13,125 bases of DNA, from the NCBI GenBank assembly GCA_002293345.1, contig DBDB01000039.1, positions 1 to 13,125 of the forward strand, read 5' to 3'. Of the stretch, positions 1 through 8,200 are shown in pieces. Under the pieces are notes generated by a model. The model did no database searches and had not been told where the DNA came from. It saw nothing but the letters and a program-made list of their open reading frames with translations. Each line of letters opens with the position of its first letter. Position 1 is the first letter of the stretch. The DNA comes from Alistipes sp. UBA943 (GTDB taxonomy: Bacteria; Bacteroidota; Bacteroidia; Bacteroidales; Rikenellaceae). Position numbers and translations under genes: made by a program.

Positions 1-25
1 TCCCCCGGCACGGGGAGGAGAAGAC

Positions 26-53
26 AAAAAAAGGGAGGCTTTCGCCTCCCTTT
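26..53 (-). terminator. Intrinsic terminator of rubrerythrin gene
   Basis: Read on the minus strand, a perfect 10-bp stem (30-39 pairing with 44-53, core GGGAGGC/GCCTCCC) closes on a GAAA tetraloop and runs into a T-tract (the A run at 26-32 on the plus strand). It begins about 11 bases past the rubrerythrin stop codon. The GNRA loop plus T-run is a standard Rho-independent terminator. The other strand has only a short T-run, so it is probably mainly one-directional. Confidence 0.9.
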
Positions 54-64
54 AAAAATACAAA

Positions 65-646
65 TTAATAATTCGTCTTCATCGGCTCGAAGTACGCCTG
101 CGGATGTTCGCACGAGGGGCACAGCTGCGGTGCCTCGCCACATTCGGGCGTCACAAAACCACAGTTGCGGCACTGCCACACGATTTTCTCGGCACGCTTA
201 AAGAAGTTACCTGCAGCGATACGTTCCAACAGCACACGGTAGCGGCGTTCGTGCTCCGCTTCCACTTTGGCGATCATGCGCCACGTGTGAGCAATCTCGG
301 GGAATCCCTCCTCATCGGCGATGCGTGCAAACTCAGGGTAGAGCTGATCCCACTCCTCATTCTCACCATTCATCGCCTCCTGGAGGTTCTCGATCGTCGT
401 GCCGATCTTACCTGCCGGATACATCGCCGTGATCTCCACCTCTCCCCCTTCGAGGTACTTGAAGAAACGTTTCGCATGCTCTTTCTCCTGCTCGGCGGTT
501 TCGAGGAACGTGCCTGAGATCTGCTCGTATCCCTCTTTTTTGGCCTGCGAAGCGAAGAACGTGTAACGTGTACGTGCCTGCGACTCCCCGGCGAACGATT
601 TGAGTAGGTTTTTCTCTGTGACGGTACCTTTGACGGACTTGCTCAT
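65..646 (-). CDS. rbr: Rubrerythrin
   Basis: Predicted cytoplasmic non-heme diiron peroxidase of 193 residues, which reduces hydrogen peroxide to water and protects anaerobes from oxidative stress. The N-terminal ferritin-like four-helix domain (about residues 8-146) carries the expected diiron ligands: E21 in the AGESQAR helix, E54 and H57 in EQEKEH, E98 or a neighbouring Glu in the GENEEWD loop, and E129 and H132 in the VEAEHERR helix. The C-terminal rubredoxin-like Fe(SCys)4 domain has C159/C162 (CRNC) and C176/C179 (CPSC). An additional cysteine, C169, lies between the two pairs. Length and domain order are those of classical rubrerythrins. The gene stands alone with its own promoter and terminator, diverging from ettA. 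Start MSKSVKGT fits the family. Confidence 0.95.
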   Translation of the reverse strand: MSKSVKGTVTEKNLLKSFAGESQARTRYTFFASQAKKEGYEQISGTFLETAEQEKEHAKRFFKYLEGGEVEITAMYPAGKIGTTIENLQEAMNGENEEWDQLYPEFARIADEEGFPEIAHTWRMIAKVEAEHERRYRVLLERIAAGNFFKRAEKIVWQCRNCGFVTPECGEAPQLCPSCEHPQAYFEPMKTNY

Positions 647-672
647 AATTTTATGTGTTTAATTGTTTATAC

Positions 673-703
673 TTTGATAGTTGGGCAAAAATAAGTAATT
701 TCG
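673..703 (+). promoter_or_regulatory. Predicted promoter of the ettA-hisS-popT-aroE-dnaE operon
   Basis: TTTG at 673-676 is followed after 19 bases by TAATTTCG at 696-703, one mismatch from the Bacteroidota TAnnTTTG -7 element. The spacing is ideal for this promoter class, and transcription would begin about 15 bases before the ATG at 725. It interleaves with the divergent rubrerythrin promoter, so the two could compete for polymerase. Consensus-based inference. Confidence 0.5.
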
Positions 704-720
704 CACACTCTTACAATAGA
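686..720 (-). promoter_or_regulatory. Predicted rubrerythrin promoter (Bacteroidota type)
   Basis: On the minus strand TATTTTTG (plus-strand 686-693) is an exact match to the Bacteroidota -7 consensus TAnnTTTG, preceded 20 bases upstream by TTG within ATTGT (around 713-718). Predicted transcription would begin near 676-681, giving a leader of about 30-35 bases before the ATG at 646. Based on consensus matching only; it lies back to back with the ettA promoter in the same 78-base gap. Confidence 0.6.
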
Positions 721-724
721 ATCT

Positions 725-2398
725 ATGGCAGACGAGAAGATAATTTTTTCGATGGTCGGCGTGAGCAAGACGTTCACCAACCAGAAGAAGGTGTTGAACA
801 ACATCTATTTGTCGTTTTTCTACGGCGCGAAGATCGGCATCATCGGTCTGAACGGCAGCGGTAAATCGACCCTGATGAAGATTATCGCCGGATTGGACAA
901 GAATTTCCAAGGCGAGGTGGTTTTCTCACCGGGATACAGCGTGGGTTATCTGGAGCAGGATCCGCAGCTGGACATGACGAAAACCGTGAAGGAGGTCGTA
1001 GAGGAGGGTGTCGCCCCCACTGTGGCACTGTTGAAGGAGTACGAGGAGATCAACATGAAGCTGTGCGAACCGATGGACGACGACGCGATGGCGAAGTTGA
1101 TCGAGCGTCAGGGCGAGCTGTACGAACAGATCGACCACGTGAACGGTTGGGAGTTGGATTCCGTGTTGGAGCGTGCGATGGATGCATTGCGGTGTCCCGA
1201 GGGAGACACGCCCGTGAAGGTGCTTTCAGGCGGTGAACGGCGTCGTGTGGCACTGTGTCGATTGCTCTTGCAGCAGCCCGACGTGTTGCTGCTGGACGAG
1301 CCTACCAACCACCTCGATGCCGAGAGTATCGACTGGTTGGAGCAGCACCTGCAACAATACAAAGGTACGGTGATCGCTGTGACGCACGACCGATATTTCC
1401 TGGACAACGTGGCGGGGGGGATTTTGGAGTTGGATCGTGGCGAGGGGATTCCCTGGAAGGGCAACTATTCGAGTTGGCTGGATCAGAAATCGAAGCGTCT
1501 GGAGCAGGAGGAGAAGCAGGAATCGAAACGCCGCAAGACCCTCGAACGAGAGTTGGAGTGGGTGCGGATGTCGCCCGCAGGACGTCGCGCGAAGAGCAAG
1601 GCTCGACTTTCGGCGTACGACAAGATGCTCAACGAGGATACGAAAGAGCGTGAGGAGAAGTTGGAGATTTTCATCCCGAACGGTCCTCGTTTGGGCGACG
1701 TGGTGATCCAGGCGAACGGTGTGGCGAAGGCGTTCGGCGACCGGGTGCTGTACGAGAATTTGGAATTTTCACTGCCTCCGGCCGGTATCGTGGGCGTGAT
1801 CGGCCCGAACGGCACGGGTAAGACTACCCTATTCCGCATGATCATGGGCTTGGAGACCCCGACGAGTGGTACGTTTACGGTGGGACAGACGGTGAAGTTG
1901 GCCTATGTGGATCAGCAACACCAGTCGATCGACCCCGAGAGGACGGTGTACGAGGTAATTTCACAGAACAGCGACCTCATTCCGTTGGGTAACCGTCAGG
2001 TGAATGCACGCGCTTATGTGGCACGGTTCAACTTCACGGGCTCGGATCAGGAGAAGAAGTGCGGTATGCTTTCGGGTGGCGAACGGAACCGGTTGCACCT
2101 GGCGATCGCGTTGAAGGAGGAGGGTAACGTGCTGCTGCTGGACGAACCGACGAACGATATCGACGTGAACACGTTGCGTGCGTTGGAGGAGGGCCTGGAT
2201 AACTTTGCCGGTTGTGCGGTTGTGATCTCTCACGATCGGTGGTTCCTGGATCGCATCGCGACGCATATTTTATCGTTCGAGGGCGACGGCAAAGTTGTGT
2301 TCTACGAGGGATCGTACAGCGAGTACGAGGCGTGGAAGAAGTTGCAGGGTGGCGATACAACTCCGCACCGGGTGAAGTATAAAAAACTCGTCGAGTAA
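725..2398 (+). CDS. ettA: ABC-F translation factor EttA (energy-dependent translational throttle)
   Basis: Soluble twin-ATPase ABC-F protein of 557 residues; no membrane segments. Family members bind the ribosomal E site and gate entry into elongation according to the ATP/ADP state. Domain 1: Walker A GLNGSGKST (41-49), signature LSGGE (167-171), Walker B LLLDE (188-192) followed by PTNHLD. A charged linker at about 255-310 (EEKQESKRRKTLERELEWV onward) is the P-site-tRNA interaction motif. Domain 2: Walker A GPNGTGKTT (360-368), LSGGE (449-453), LLLDE (470-474). Motifs such as HDRYFLDNVAG, LDRGEGIPW and FIPNGPRLGD follow E. coli EttA closely, as I recall it, and the length is the same. First gene of a tightly packed block; its TAA overlaps the hisS ATG (TAATG). 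The assignment to EttA rather than Uup or an antibiotic-resistance ABC-F rests on these motifs and the absence of extra domains. Confidence 0.93.
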   Translation: MADEKIIFSMVGVSKTFTNQKKVLNNIYLSFFYGAKIGIIGLNGSGKSTLMKIIAGLDKNFQGEVVFSPGYSVGYLEQDPQLDMTKTVKEVVEEGVAPTVALLKEYEEINMKLCEPMDDDAMAKLIERQGELYEQIDHVNGWELDSVLERAMDALRCPEGDTPVKVLSGGERRRVALCRLLLQQPDVLLLDEPTNHLDAESIDWLEQHLQQYKGTVIAVTHDRYFLDNVAGGILELDRGEGIPWKGNYSSWLDQKSKRLEQEEKQESKRRKTLERELEWVRMSPAGRRAKSKARLSAYDKMLNEDTKEREEKLEIFIPNGPRLGDVVIQANGVAKAFGDRVLYENLEFSLPPAGIVGVIGPNGTGKTTLFRMIMGLETPTSGTFTVGQTVKLAYVDQQHQSIDPERTVYEVISQNSDLIPLGNRQVNARAYVARFNFTGSDQEKKCGMLSGGERNRLHLAIALKEEGNVLLLDEPTNDIDVNTLRALEEGLDNFAGCAVVISHDRWFLDRIATHILSFEGDGKVVFYEGSYSEYEAWKKLQGGDTTPHRVKYKKLVE

Positions 2399-3660
2399 TG
2401 GCCAGCAACGTAAGTATACCGAAGGGTACGAGGGATTTTTCACCTGCGGTGATGCGTCGTCGCCAGTACATTTTCGACACGATTAAAGATGTGTTCGAGT
2501 TGTACGGATTCGGGGCGTTGGAGACCCCCGCGATGGAGAATCTGTCCACGTTGACGGGCAAGTATGGCGACGAGGGTGACAAGTTGCTGTTTCGCATACA
2601 AAACTCGGGTGAACAGGCCGCGAATCCCCCCGAGAAGGGCCTTCGTTACGACCTGACGGTACCTTTCGCGAGGTATGTGGTACAGCACCATGGCGAATTG
2701 ACGTTCCCCTTCAAGCGGTATCAGATTCAACCGGTTTGGCGTGCCGACAGGCCCCAGAAGGGTCGTTATCGGGAGTTTTATCAGTGTGACGTGGATGTCA
2801 TCGGCACGCGTTCGTTGTTGTGTGAGGTGGAGTTGATCCAGATCGTGGAGGAGGTGTTCCGGCGGTTGGGGATCCGCGTCGTGTTGAAGATGAACAATCG
2901 TAAGATTTTGGCCGGTATCGCGGAGGCTGTCGGGTGTTCGGATAGGATTGTGGACCTGACTGTGGCGCTGGACAAACTCGACAAGATCGGCGTCGACGCG
3001 GTGAAGGAGGAACTTGCGGCGAAAGGTATATCCGCTGAGGCACTGGAAGTTGCAGGAGACACCTCACGTATCGCTTTAACTGAAATCGGTGCCATGGGGG
3101 TACAGGAAGTCGAGACGATTTTGGAGTGGTGCAAGCGTCTGGGCGTTACGTTGCCCATCGAATTGGATTTCTCCTTGGCGCGTGGGCTGAACTACTATAC
3201 GGGGGCGATTTTCGAGGTGAAAGCTGCGGATTTCGAGATCGGAAGTATCTGTGGCGGAGGACGTTACGACGACCTGACGGGGGTTTTTGGACTACCGAAT
3301 ATGTCGGGTGTCGGGATTTCTTTCGGTGCGGATAGGATTTATGACGTGATGGACGGATTGGGACTTTTCCCGGCCGAAGAAACGGGTGGCGTACGCGTGA
3401 TGCTGACCAATTTGGGCGAGGCGGAGGAGCAATCTTGCATGCTGATACTGAATAAGTTACGTGGCGCCGGGGTTGCGGCAGAGATCTACCCCGAGGCGGC
3501 GAAAATGAAGAAACAGATGGAGTATGCAAACCGTCGCGGTGTGCCATTCGTGGCGATCGTAGGAAGTGATGAGCTGGCGGAGGGTGTCGTGACGCTGAAA
3601 AACATGACGACAGGCGAGCAGAAAAAAGTGACTCCGGACGAATTAATACATTGTGTATGA
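2398..3660 (+). CDS. hisS: Histidine--tRNA ligase
   Basis: Class II aminoacyl-tRNA synthetase of 420 residues that charges tRNA-His, acting as a cytoplasmic dimer. The N-terminus IPKGTRDFSP (7-16) is typical. Visible motifs: YDLTVPFARYV (84-94), motif 2 with FKRYQIQPVWRADRPQKGR then EFYQCDVDVIG (105-136), the histidine-binding loop ARGLNYYTGAIFEV (261-274), and motif 3 GGGRYDDLTGVFG then GVGISFGADRIYDV (286-317). The C-terminal anticodon-binding domain occupies about residues 332-420. Length is close to E. coli HisS (424). The ATG overlaps the ettA stop by one base and the stop overlaps the next gene (ATGA), suggesting translational coupling. No histidine-biosynthesis neighbours, so it is the synthetase rather than HisZ; the intact histidine-binding loop supports this. 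Confidence 0.96.
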   Translation: MASNVSIPKGTRDFSPAVMRRRQYIFDTIKDVFELYGFGALETPAMENLSTLTGKYGDEGDKLLFRIQNSGEQAANPPEKGLRYDLTVPFARYVVQHHGELTFPFKRYQIQPVWRADRPQKGRYREFYQCDVDVIGTRSLLCEVELIQIVEEVFRRLGIRVVLKMNNRKILAGIAEAVGCSDRIVDLTVALDKLDKIGVDAVKEELAAKGISAEALEVAGDTSRIALTEIGAMGVQEVETILEWCKRLGVTLPIELDFSLARGLNYYTGAIFEVKAADFEIGSICGGGRYDDLTGVFGLPNMSGVGISFGADRIYDVMDGLGLFPAEETGGVRVMLTNLGEAEEQSCMLILNKLRGAGVAAEIYPEAAKMKKQMEYANRRGVPFVAIVGSDELAEGVVTLKNMTTGEQKKVTPDELIHCV

Positions 3661-4553
3661 AGCAGTTACTATTGATATTGAAGGGTCTTGCGATGGGTGC
3701 GGCGGATGTCATTCCAGGTGTCTCGGGTGGCACGATTGCCTTTATTACGGGCATATATGACGAGTTGGTGAACTCGATTCGTCGATTCGACTGGACGGCC
3801 CTGAAAATGTTGGGGCGGTTGGATTTCGGTGGATTTTGGCGGCACGTGAACGGTAATTTTTTGCTTTGTGTGGTGGGCGGTATCGGGCTGGCGGTCTTCA
3901 CGTTAGCGAAGTTAATGACCTGGCTGTTAGAGAGTTACCCCATTCCGACCTGGTCATTTTTCTTCGGTTTGATCGTGGCATCGGCACTGTGGTTGTCACG
4001 TGATTTGAAGCGCGGTGCGGGTTCCACATTGGGGTTGATCGCGGGTGCCGTGGCGGGTTACCTGATTACGATCGCCACCCCGACCCATACGCCCGACACG
4101 TGGTGGTTCATCGTTTTGTCGGGAGCCATTGCGATTTGTGCAATGATCTTGCCCGGAATTTCAGGTGCATTTATCTTGTTACTGTTGGGAAAATATGAGT
4201 TTATCTTACTGGCTGTCAGCGAGTTAGATCTACATATTTTGATACTTTTCGCCGTGGGGGCGATAGCGGGAATCATATCGTTTTCACACCTCCTTTCGTG
4301 GCTTTTGTCACGTCACCGGAACGTCACGTTGGCCCTCCTGATCGGTTTCATGATCGGATCGTTGAACAAAGTGTGGCCGTGGAAGCAACTCGCTCTGAAA
4401 GAGGGAGTTATGCGTGAGATCAGTGTGATGCCGGGACGTTTCGAGCGGACGATGGGCATGGAGTCACACGTGTGGATGGCACTGCTATTTATGGTGGTAG
4501 GGTTCGCGCTGATTTTCGTGATTGAGAATCTTGGCAAGAGAATTTCAAAGTAA
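3657..4553 (+). CDS. popT: DUF368 membrane protein, probable undecaprenyl-phosphate translocase PopT
   Basis: Polytopic inner-membrane protein, 298 residues from the chosen ATG. The sequence shows many hydrophobic segments and the family's duplicated signature: PGVSGGT (20-26) near the N-terminus and LPGISGA (165-171) in the second half, which implies an inverted-repeat transporter fold. DUF368 proteins have been shown in other bacteria to return undecaprenyl phosphate, the lipid carrier for peptidoglycan and other envelope glycans, across the membrane. Its role here is inferred from family membership. A TTG six bases upstream (3651) is an alternative start, but the ATG at 3657 forms an ATGA overlap with the hisS stop, matching the coupling in the rest of the operon, and gives a typical N-terminus (MKQLLLILKGLAMG). 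The stop overlaps the aroE ATG (TAATG). Confidence 0.85.
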   Translation: MKQLLLILKGLAMGAADVIPGVSGGTIAFITGIYDELVNSIRRFDWTALKMLGRLDFGGFWRHVNGNFLLCVVGGIGLAVFTLAKLMTWLLESYPIPTWSFFFGLIVASALWLSRDLKRGAGSTLGLIAGAVAGYLITIATPTHTPDTWWFIVLSGAIAICAMILPGISGAFILLLLGKYEFILLAVSELDLHILILFAVGAIAGIISFSHLLSWLLSRHRNVTLALLIGFMIGSLNKVWPWKQLALKEGVMREISVMPGRFERTMGMESHVWMALLFMVVGFALIFVIENLGKRISK

Positions 4554-5236
4554 TGAAATTCGGTCTCATCGGTTATCCCCTAACGCACTCATACTCAGCG
4601 GATTGGTTTCGTGGAAAATTAGATTACCGGCTGTACGAGATTGAGACGCTGGACGAATTGCCACGGGTGATGGCGGAAGTGGCTGGTTTCAATGTAACGA
4701 CACCATACAAGCATCAGGTAATCAGCTATTTAGACGGTTTATCTAAAGTAGTACTTGAAGTAGGGGCGGTGAATTGTGTCCGGTGTGAAAATGGGAAATG
4801 GATTGGTTATAACACTGATGTAGAAGGAGTTAGGGTAACACTGGATGCATTTTCCCCGAATCCGAAATCGGCATTGATCTTTGGCAATGGCGGTGCGTCG
4901 AAGGCCGTGCAGTTTGTGCTGAACGAACGCCATATCCCGTACGAAATCTACACGCGAAATTCACCTCAACCAATAGATGAGGTAATGGTGCGTAACGAAT
5001 TGATAATCAACGCTACTCCCGTCGGAATGTACCCGAATACAGGTGCGTCGCCTATGTCGGAGGATGCCTGCGCCGCGCTCACGGCAGGGCATGCCCTGCT
5101 CGACCTGATTTACAATCCGGTCGAAACCCTGTTTTTGAAACAGGGTCGTGAGCGCGGCGCAGGCACCTGCAACGGCATGACAATGTTCAACGCACAAGCG
5201 GAGGCAAGTTGGCGACTTTTTCGCGAAATTTTGTAA
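4553..5236 (+). CDS. aroE: Shikimate dehydrogenase (NADP+)
   Basis: Reduces 3-dehydroshikimate to shikimate with NADPH in the aromatic amino acid and folate pathway; cytoplasmic. At 227 residues it is compact compared with E. coli AroE (272). Shikimate-binding N-terminal domain: GLIGYPLTHSYS (4-15), FNVTTPYKHQV (46-56) with catalytic K53, GAVNC (71-75), and GYNTDVEG (85-92) with catalytic D89. NADP-binding domain: glycine-rich GNGGASKAV (111-119), INATPVGMYPN (152-162), DLIYNPVETLFL (184-195), and the C-terminal NGMTMFNAQAEASW (207-220). No catalytic motif is missing. The upstream half is relatively AT-rich, whereas codons 172-204 are GC-rich and encode the cloverleaf inverted-repeat structure reported separately. 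It starts inside the popT stop (TAATG) and ends 9 bases before dnaE. Confidence 0.93.
   Translation: MKFGLIGYPLTHSYSADWFRGKLDYRLYEIETLDELPRVMAEVAGFNVTTPYKHQVISYLDGLSKVVLEVGAVNCVRCENGKWIGYNTDVEGVRVTLDAFSPNPKSALIFGNGGASKAVQFVLNERHIPYEIYTRNSPQPIDEVMVRNELIINATPVGMYPNTGASPMSEDACAALTAGHALLDLIYNPVETLFLKQGRERGAGTCNGMTMFNAQAEASWRLFREIL
5065..5165. repeat. Nested inverted repeat (four-way cloverleaf) inside aroE
   Basis: A perfect 19-bp inverted repeat (5065-5083, TGCCTGCGCCGCGCTCACG, with 5147-5165) encloses three contiguous hairpins. Arm 1 is the perfect 16-base palindrome 5084-5099 (GCAGGGCATGCCCTGC). Arm 2 pairs 5100-5105 with 5119-5124, then after a single T/C mismatch 5107-5110 with 5114-5117. 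Arm 3 pairs 5126-5134 with 5138-5146 (9 bp, loop TTG). Only base 5125 is unpaired at the junction, and 88 of 101 bases pair overall. The segment is wholly inside aroE codons 172-204, which encode ordinary family residues. It could form as RNA in the operon transcript or as a DNA cruciform on either strand. Function unknown. Confidence 0.9.
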
Positions 5237-5245
5237 CTTTGTAGA

Positions 5246-8200
5246 ATGAGCTTCGTCCACCTGCATGTGCATACCCAATACTCCATTTTGGATGGAGCGG
5301 CCTCCGTATCGTCATTGGTTCGCGAGGCTAAAGGACTGGGAATGAAGGCATTAGCCATCACAGACCACGGCAACATGTACGGTGCGAAGACGTTTCATGA
5401 CACTGCCACGAGAGCCGGTATCAAACCCATTTTGGGATGTGAAGTGTACGTGGTTCGCAACCGTCTTGAGAAGGACAAGGATGAGAAATCGGGTGATCAC
5501 CTGATTCTATTGGCCAAAAACCTGACGGGTTACAAAAACCTCTGCAAGATCGTAAGTTACTCATACACAGAGGGATTCTACTACAAACCCCGCATCGACA
5601 AGGAACTCCTGACCCAGTATCACGACGGACTGATCTGTTGTAGCGCGTGTCTCGGTGGCGAGGTGCCCCAAGCGATCCAACGTGGCGACATGGCTGGTGC
5701 AGAAACCACGGTCAACTGGTTCAAAAACCTCTTTGGAGAGGACTACTACCTCGAAATGCAGCTCCATCCGTCGGGCGATCCGCGCAAGGATGCCGATGTG
5801 TTGGAGACACAAAAACGTGTCAATACAGCCCTGTTGGAACTGGCTGCGAAGTGTGGCGTGAAATATATCTGCACGAACGATGTCCACTTCACGTTGGCCG
5901 AAGACGCCGCGGCGCACGATCACCTGATTTGCCTCAATACGGGACGCGATCTGGATGACCCGAGTCGCATGCGTTACACGTTCCAAGAGTGGCTCAAATC
6001 GCCTCAGGAGATGCTTGCGCTCTTCTCCGACCATCCCGAGGCGCTCACCACAACCCTCGAAATCGCCGATAAAGTCGAGGAGTATTCACTCGATTCGGAG
6101 CCCCTGTTGCCCAATTTTCCGTTGCCCGAAAAGTTCGACGATCCCGACAAAACAACCGTCCAGAACCAATTTTCATACCTCCGTCACCTGGCCTACGAGG
6201 GTGCCCGGGAGCGTTACGGCGAATTGGATGAAAAACTGACGGAACGTCTCGAATTTGAGCTCAAAACCATCGAATGGATGGGGTTCCCGGGCTATTTCCT
6301 GATCGTGTGGGACTATATCCGTGCCGCGAGAGAGATGGGGGTGTCTGTAGGACCGGGACGCGGTTCGGCGGCGGGCTCCGTGGTGGCTTACGCGTTGAAA
6401 ATCACCAACATAGACCCGTTGAAGTATGACCTGCTGTTCGAGCGATTCCTGAATCCGGACCGTATTTCGTTGCCCGATATGGATATCGACTTCGATGAGG
6501 ATGGACGTGCGGAGGTGTTGAAATATTGTGTCGAGAAGTATGGGCAAAAGCGTGTGGCACAGATCGTTACGTTCGGAACGATGGCACCCAAAATGGCGAT
6601 CAAGGACGTGGCACGCGTACAGAAATTACCGCTTTCGGAGAGCGAACGGTTATCCAAATTGATCCCCGATCGCGTGACGCCCAACACGAAGGCGGGTGAG
6701 ACGCCGTTTGACTTCTGTTACAAGGCATCGCCCGAGTTGGCGGCCGAGCGACAGTCACATAACCAGCTGATACGCAATACGTTACAGTACGCCGAAAAGT
6801 TGGAAGGATCCATACGCCAAACGGGCGTACATGCATGTGGAGTGATCATCGCACCGGACGATCTGGAGAATTTCGTGCCGTTGGCAATCGCCAAGGATGC
6901 GGATCTGAACGTGGTGGAGTTTGAGGGCACACAGGTCGAAAGCGTCGGGCTGATCAAGATGGATTTTCTGGGTCTGCGGACGCTGTCGATCATCAAGGAC
7001 GCCCTGGAGAACATCAAAAATGTGCATGGGGTTGAGATCGACATCGACGCGATTCCATTCGACGACGCGGCGACCTATAAGCTGTTCAGTGCCGGTGACA
7101 CGACGGGACTGTTCCAGTTTGAGTCCGTGGGGATGAAAAAGCACCTGCGCAACCTCAAACCGAACCGTTTCGAGGACCTGATCGCCATGAACGCGCTGTA
7201 CCGTCCGGGCCCGATGGACTACATTCCGACGTTCATCGCACGCAAACACGGACGCGAGGCGGTCGAGTACGACGTGCCCGAGATGGAGGCATATCTCGCT
7301 GACACTTATGGAGTTACGGTGTATCAGGAGCAGGTGATGCGACTGTCACAAGCACTGGCGGGATTCACGGGTGGTGAGGCCGACACGCTCCGCAAAGCGA
7401 TGGGTAAAAAGCAACGCGCGGTGCTGGACAAGATGAAACCCAAGTTCATCGAGGGATGCGCCAAAAACGGTCACGACCAGAAGATCTGCGAAAAAATTTG
7501 GAGCGACTGGGAGAAGTTTGCAGAGTACGCGTTCAACAAGTCACACTCCACTTGCTACGCTTATATCGCCTACCAGACCGGCTACCTGAAGGCACACTTT
7601 CCTTCCGAGTTTATGGCCGCGTTGCTGAGCCGCAACCTGTCGGATATCAAGTCGATATCGTTCTACATGAACGAGTCCAAACGGATGGGTATCAACGTGT
7701 TAGGTCCCGATATAAACGAGTCGCGACTGAACTTTTCGTCCAACAAAAAGGGTGACGTTCGGTTCGGACTGGCGGCCGTAAAAGGTGTCGGCGAGGCTGC
7801 TGTGGAACGCATCATCGAGGAGCGTACCGAGAATGGGAAGTACAAGGATGTATACGATTTCATGGAGCGTGTGGATTTCACATCGGCCAACCGCAAGTGT
7901 CTCGAAAGTTTGGCTTATGCAGGTGCACTGGATGCCGTGGCGGGATTCCATCGCAGTAAATTCTTCGCCATCGACCACTCCGGAACGACGTTTTTGGATT
8001 CGTTGATTCGTTACGGTCAACGGATGCAGAGCGAGAAAAACAATGCGCAACAGAGCCTGTTCGGTGAAGCCACGGGCGGAACGGCGATGGACATTCAGCG
8101 CCCCACCCCACCCGTCGCGGAGGAGTGGCGCTCGTTGGACGGGCTGAACAAGGAGAAGGAGGTGATCGGCCTCTACCTCTCGGCACACCCGTTGGACGAC

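Noticed and set aside
1..16. Small GC hairpin (CCCCG/CGGGG) at the very edge.
   Set aside because: Only about five base pairs, no T-tract visible, and the neighbouring gene is outside the window, so nothing can be assigned.
1271..1294. CAGCAGC/GCTGCTG inverted repeat in ettA.
   Set aside because: Follows from common Gln and Leu codons in the conserved QQPDVLLL Walker B region; seven base pairs with a ten-base loop is unremarkable.
1414..1420. Run of seven G in ettA, a possible slippage or phase-variation tract.
   Set aside because: Short, in frame, and encodes the conserved VAGGILELD segment; no sign of an alternative frame being used.
3146..3901. Minus-strand open frame of 251 codons across hisS/popT.
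   Set aside because: Pro/Arg/Ser-rich shadow of two well-recognised plus-strand genes; no motif and no sensible start.
5065..5165. The cloverleaf as a tRNA gene or an integron attC site.
   Set aside because: The closing stem is 19 bp with no acceptor/CCA end, no T- or D-loop signature and no anticodon loop of seven; attC sites have imperfect arms with extrahelical bases, not a fully paired four-way junction.
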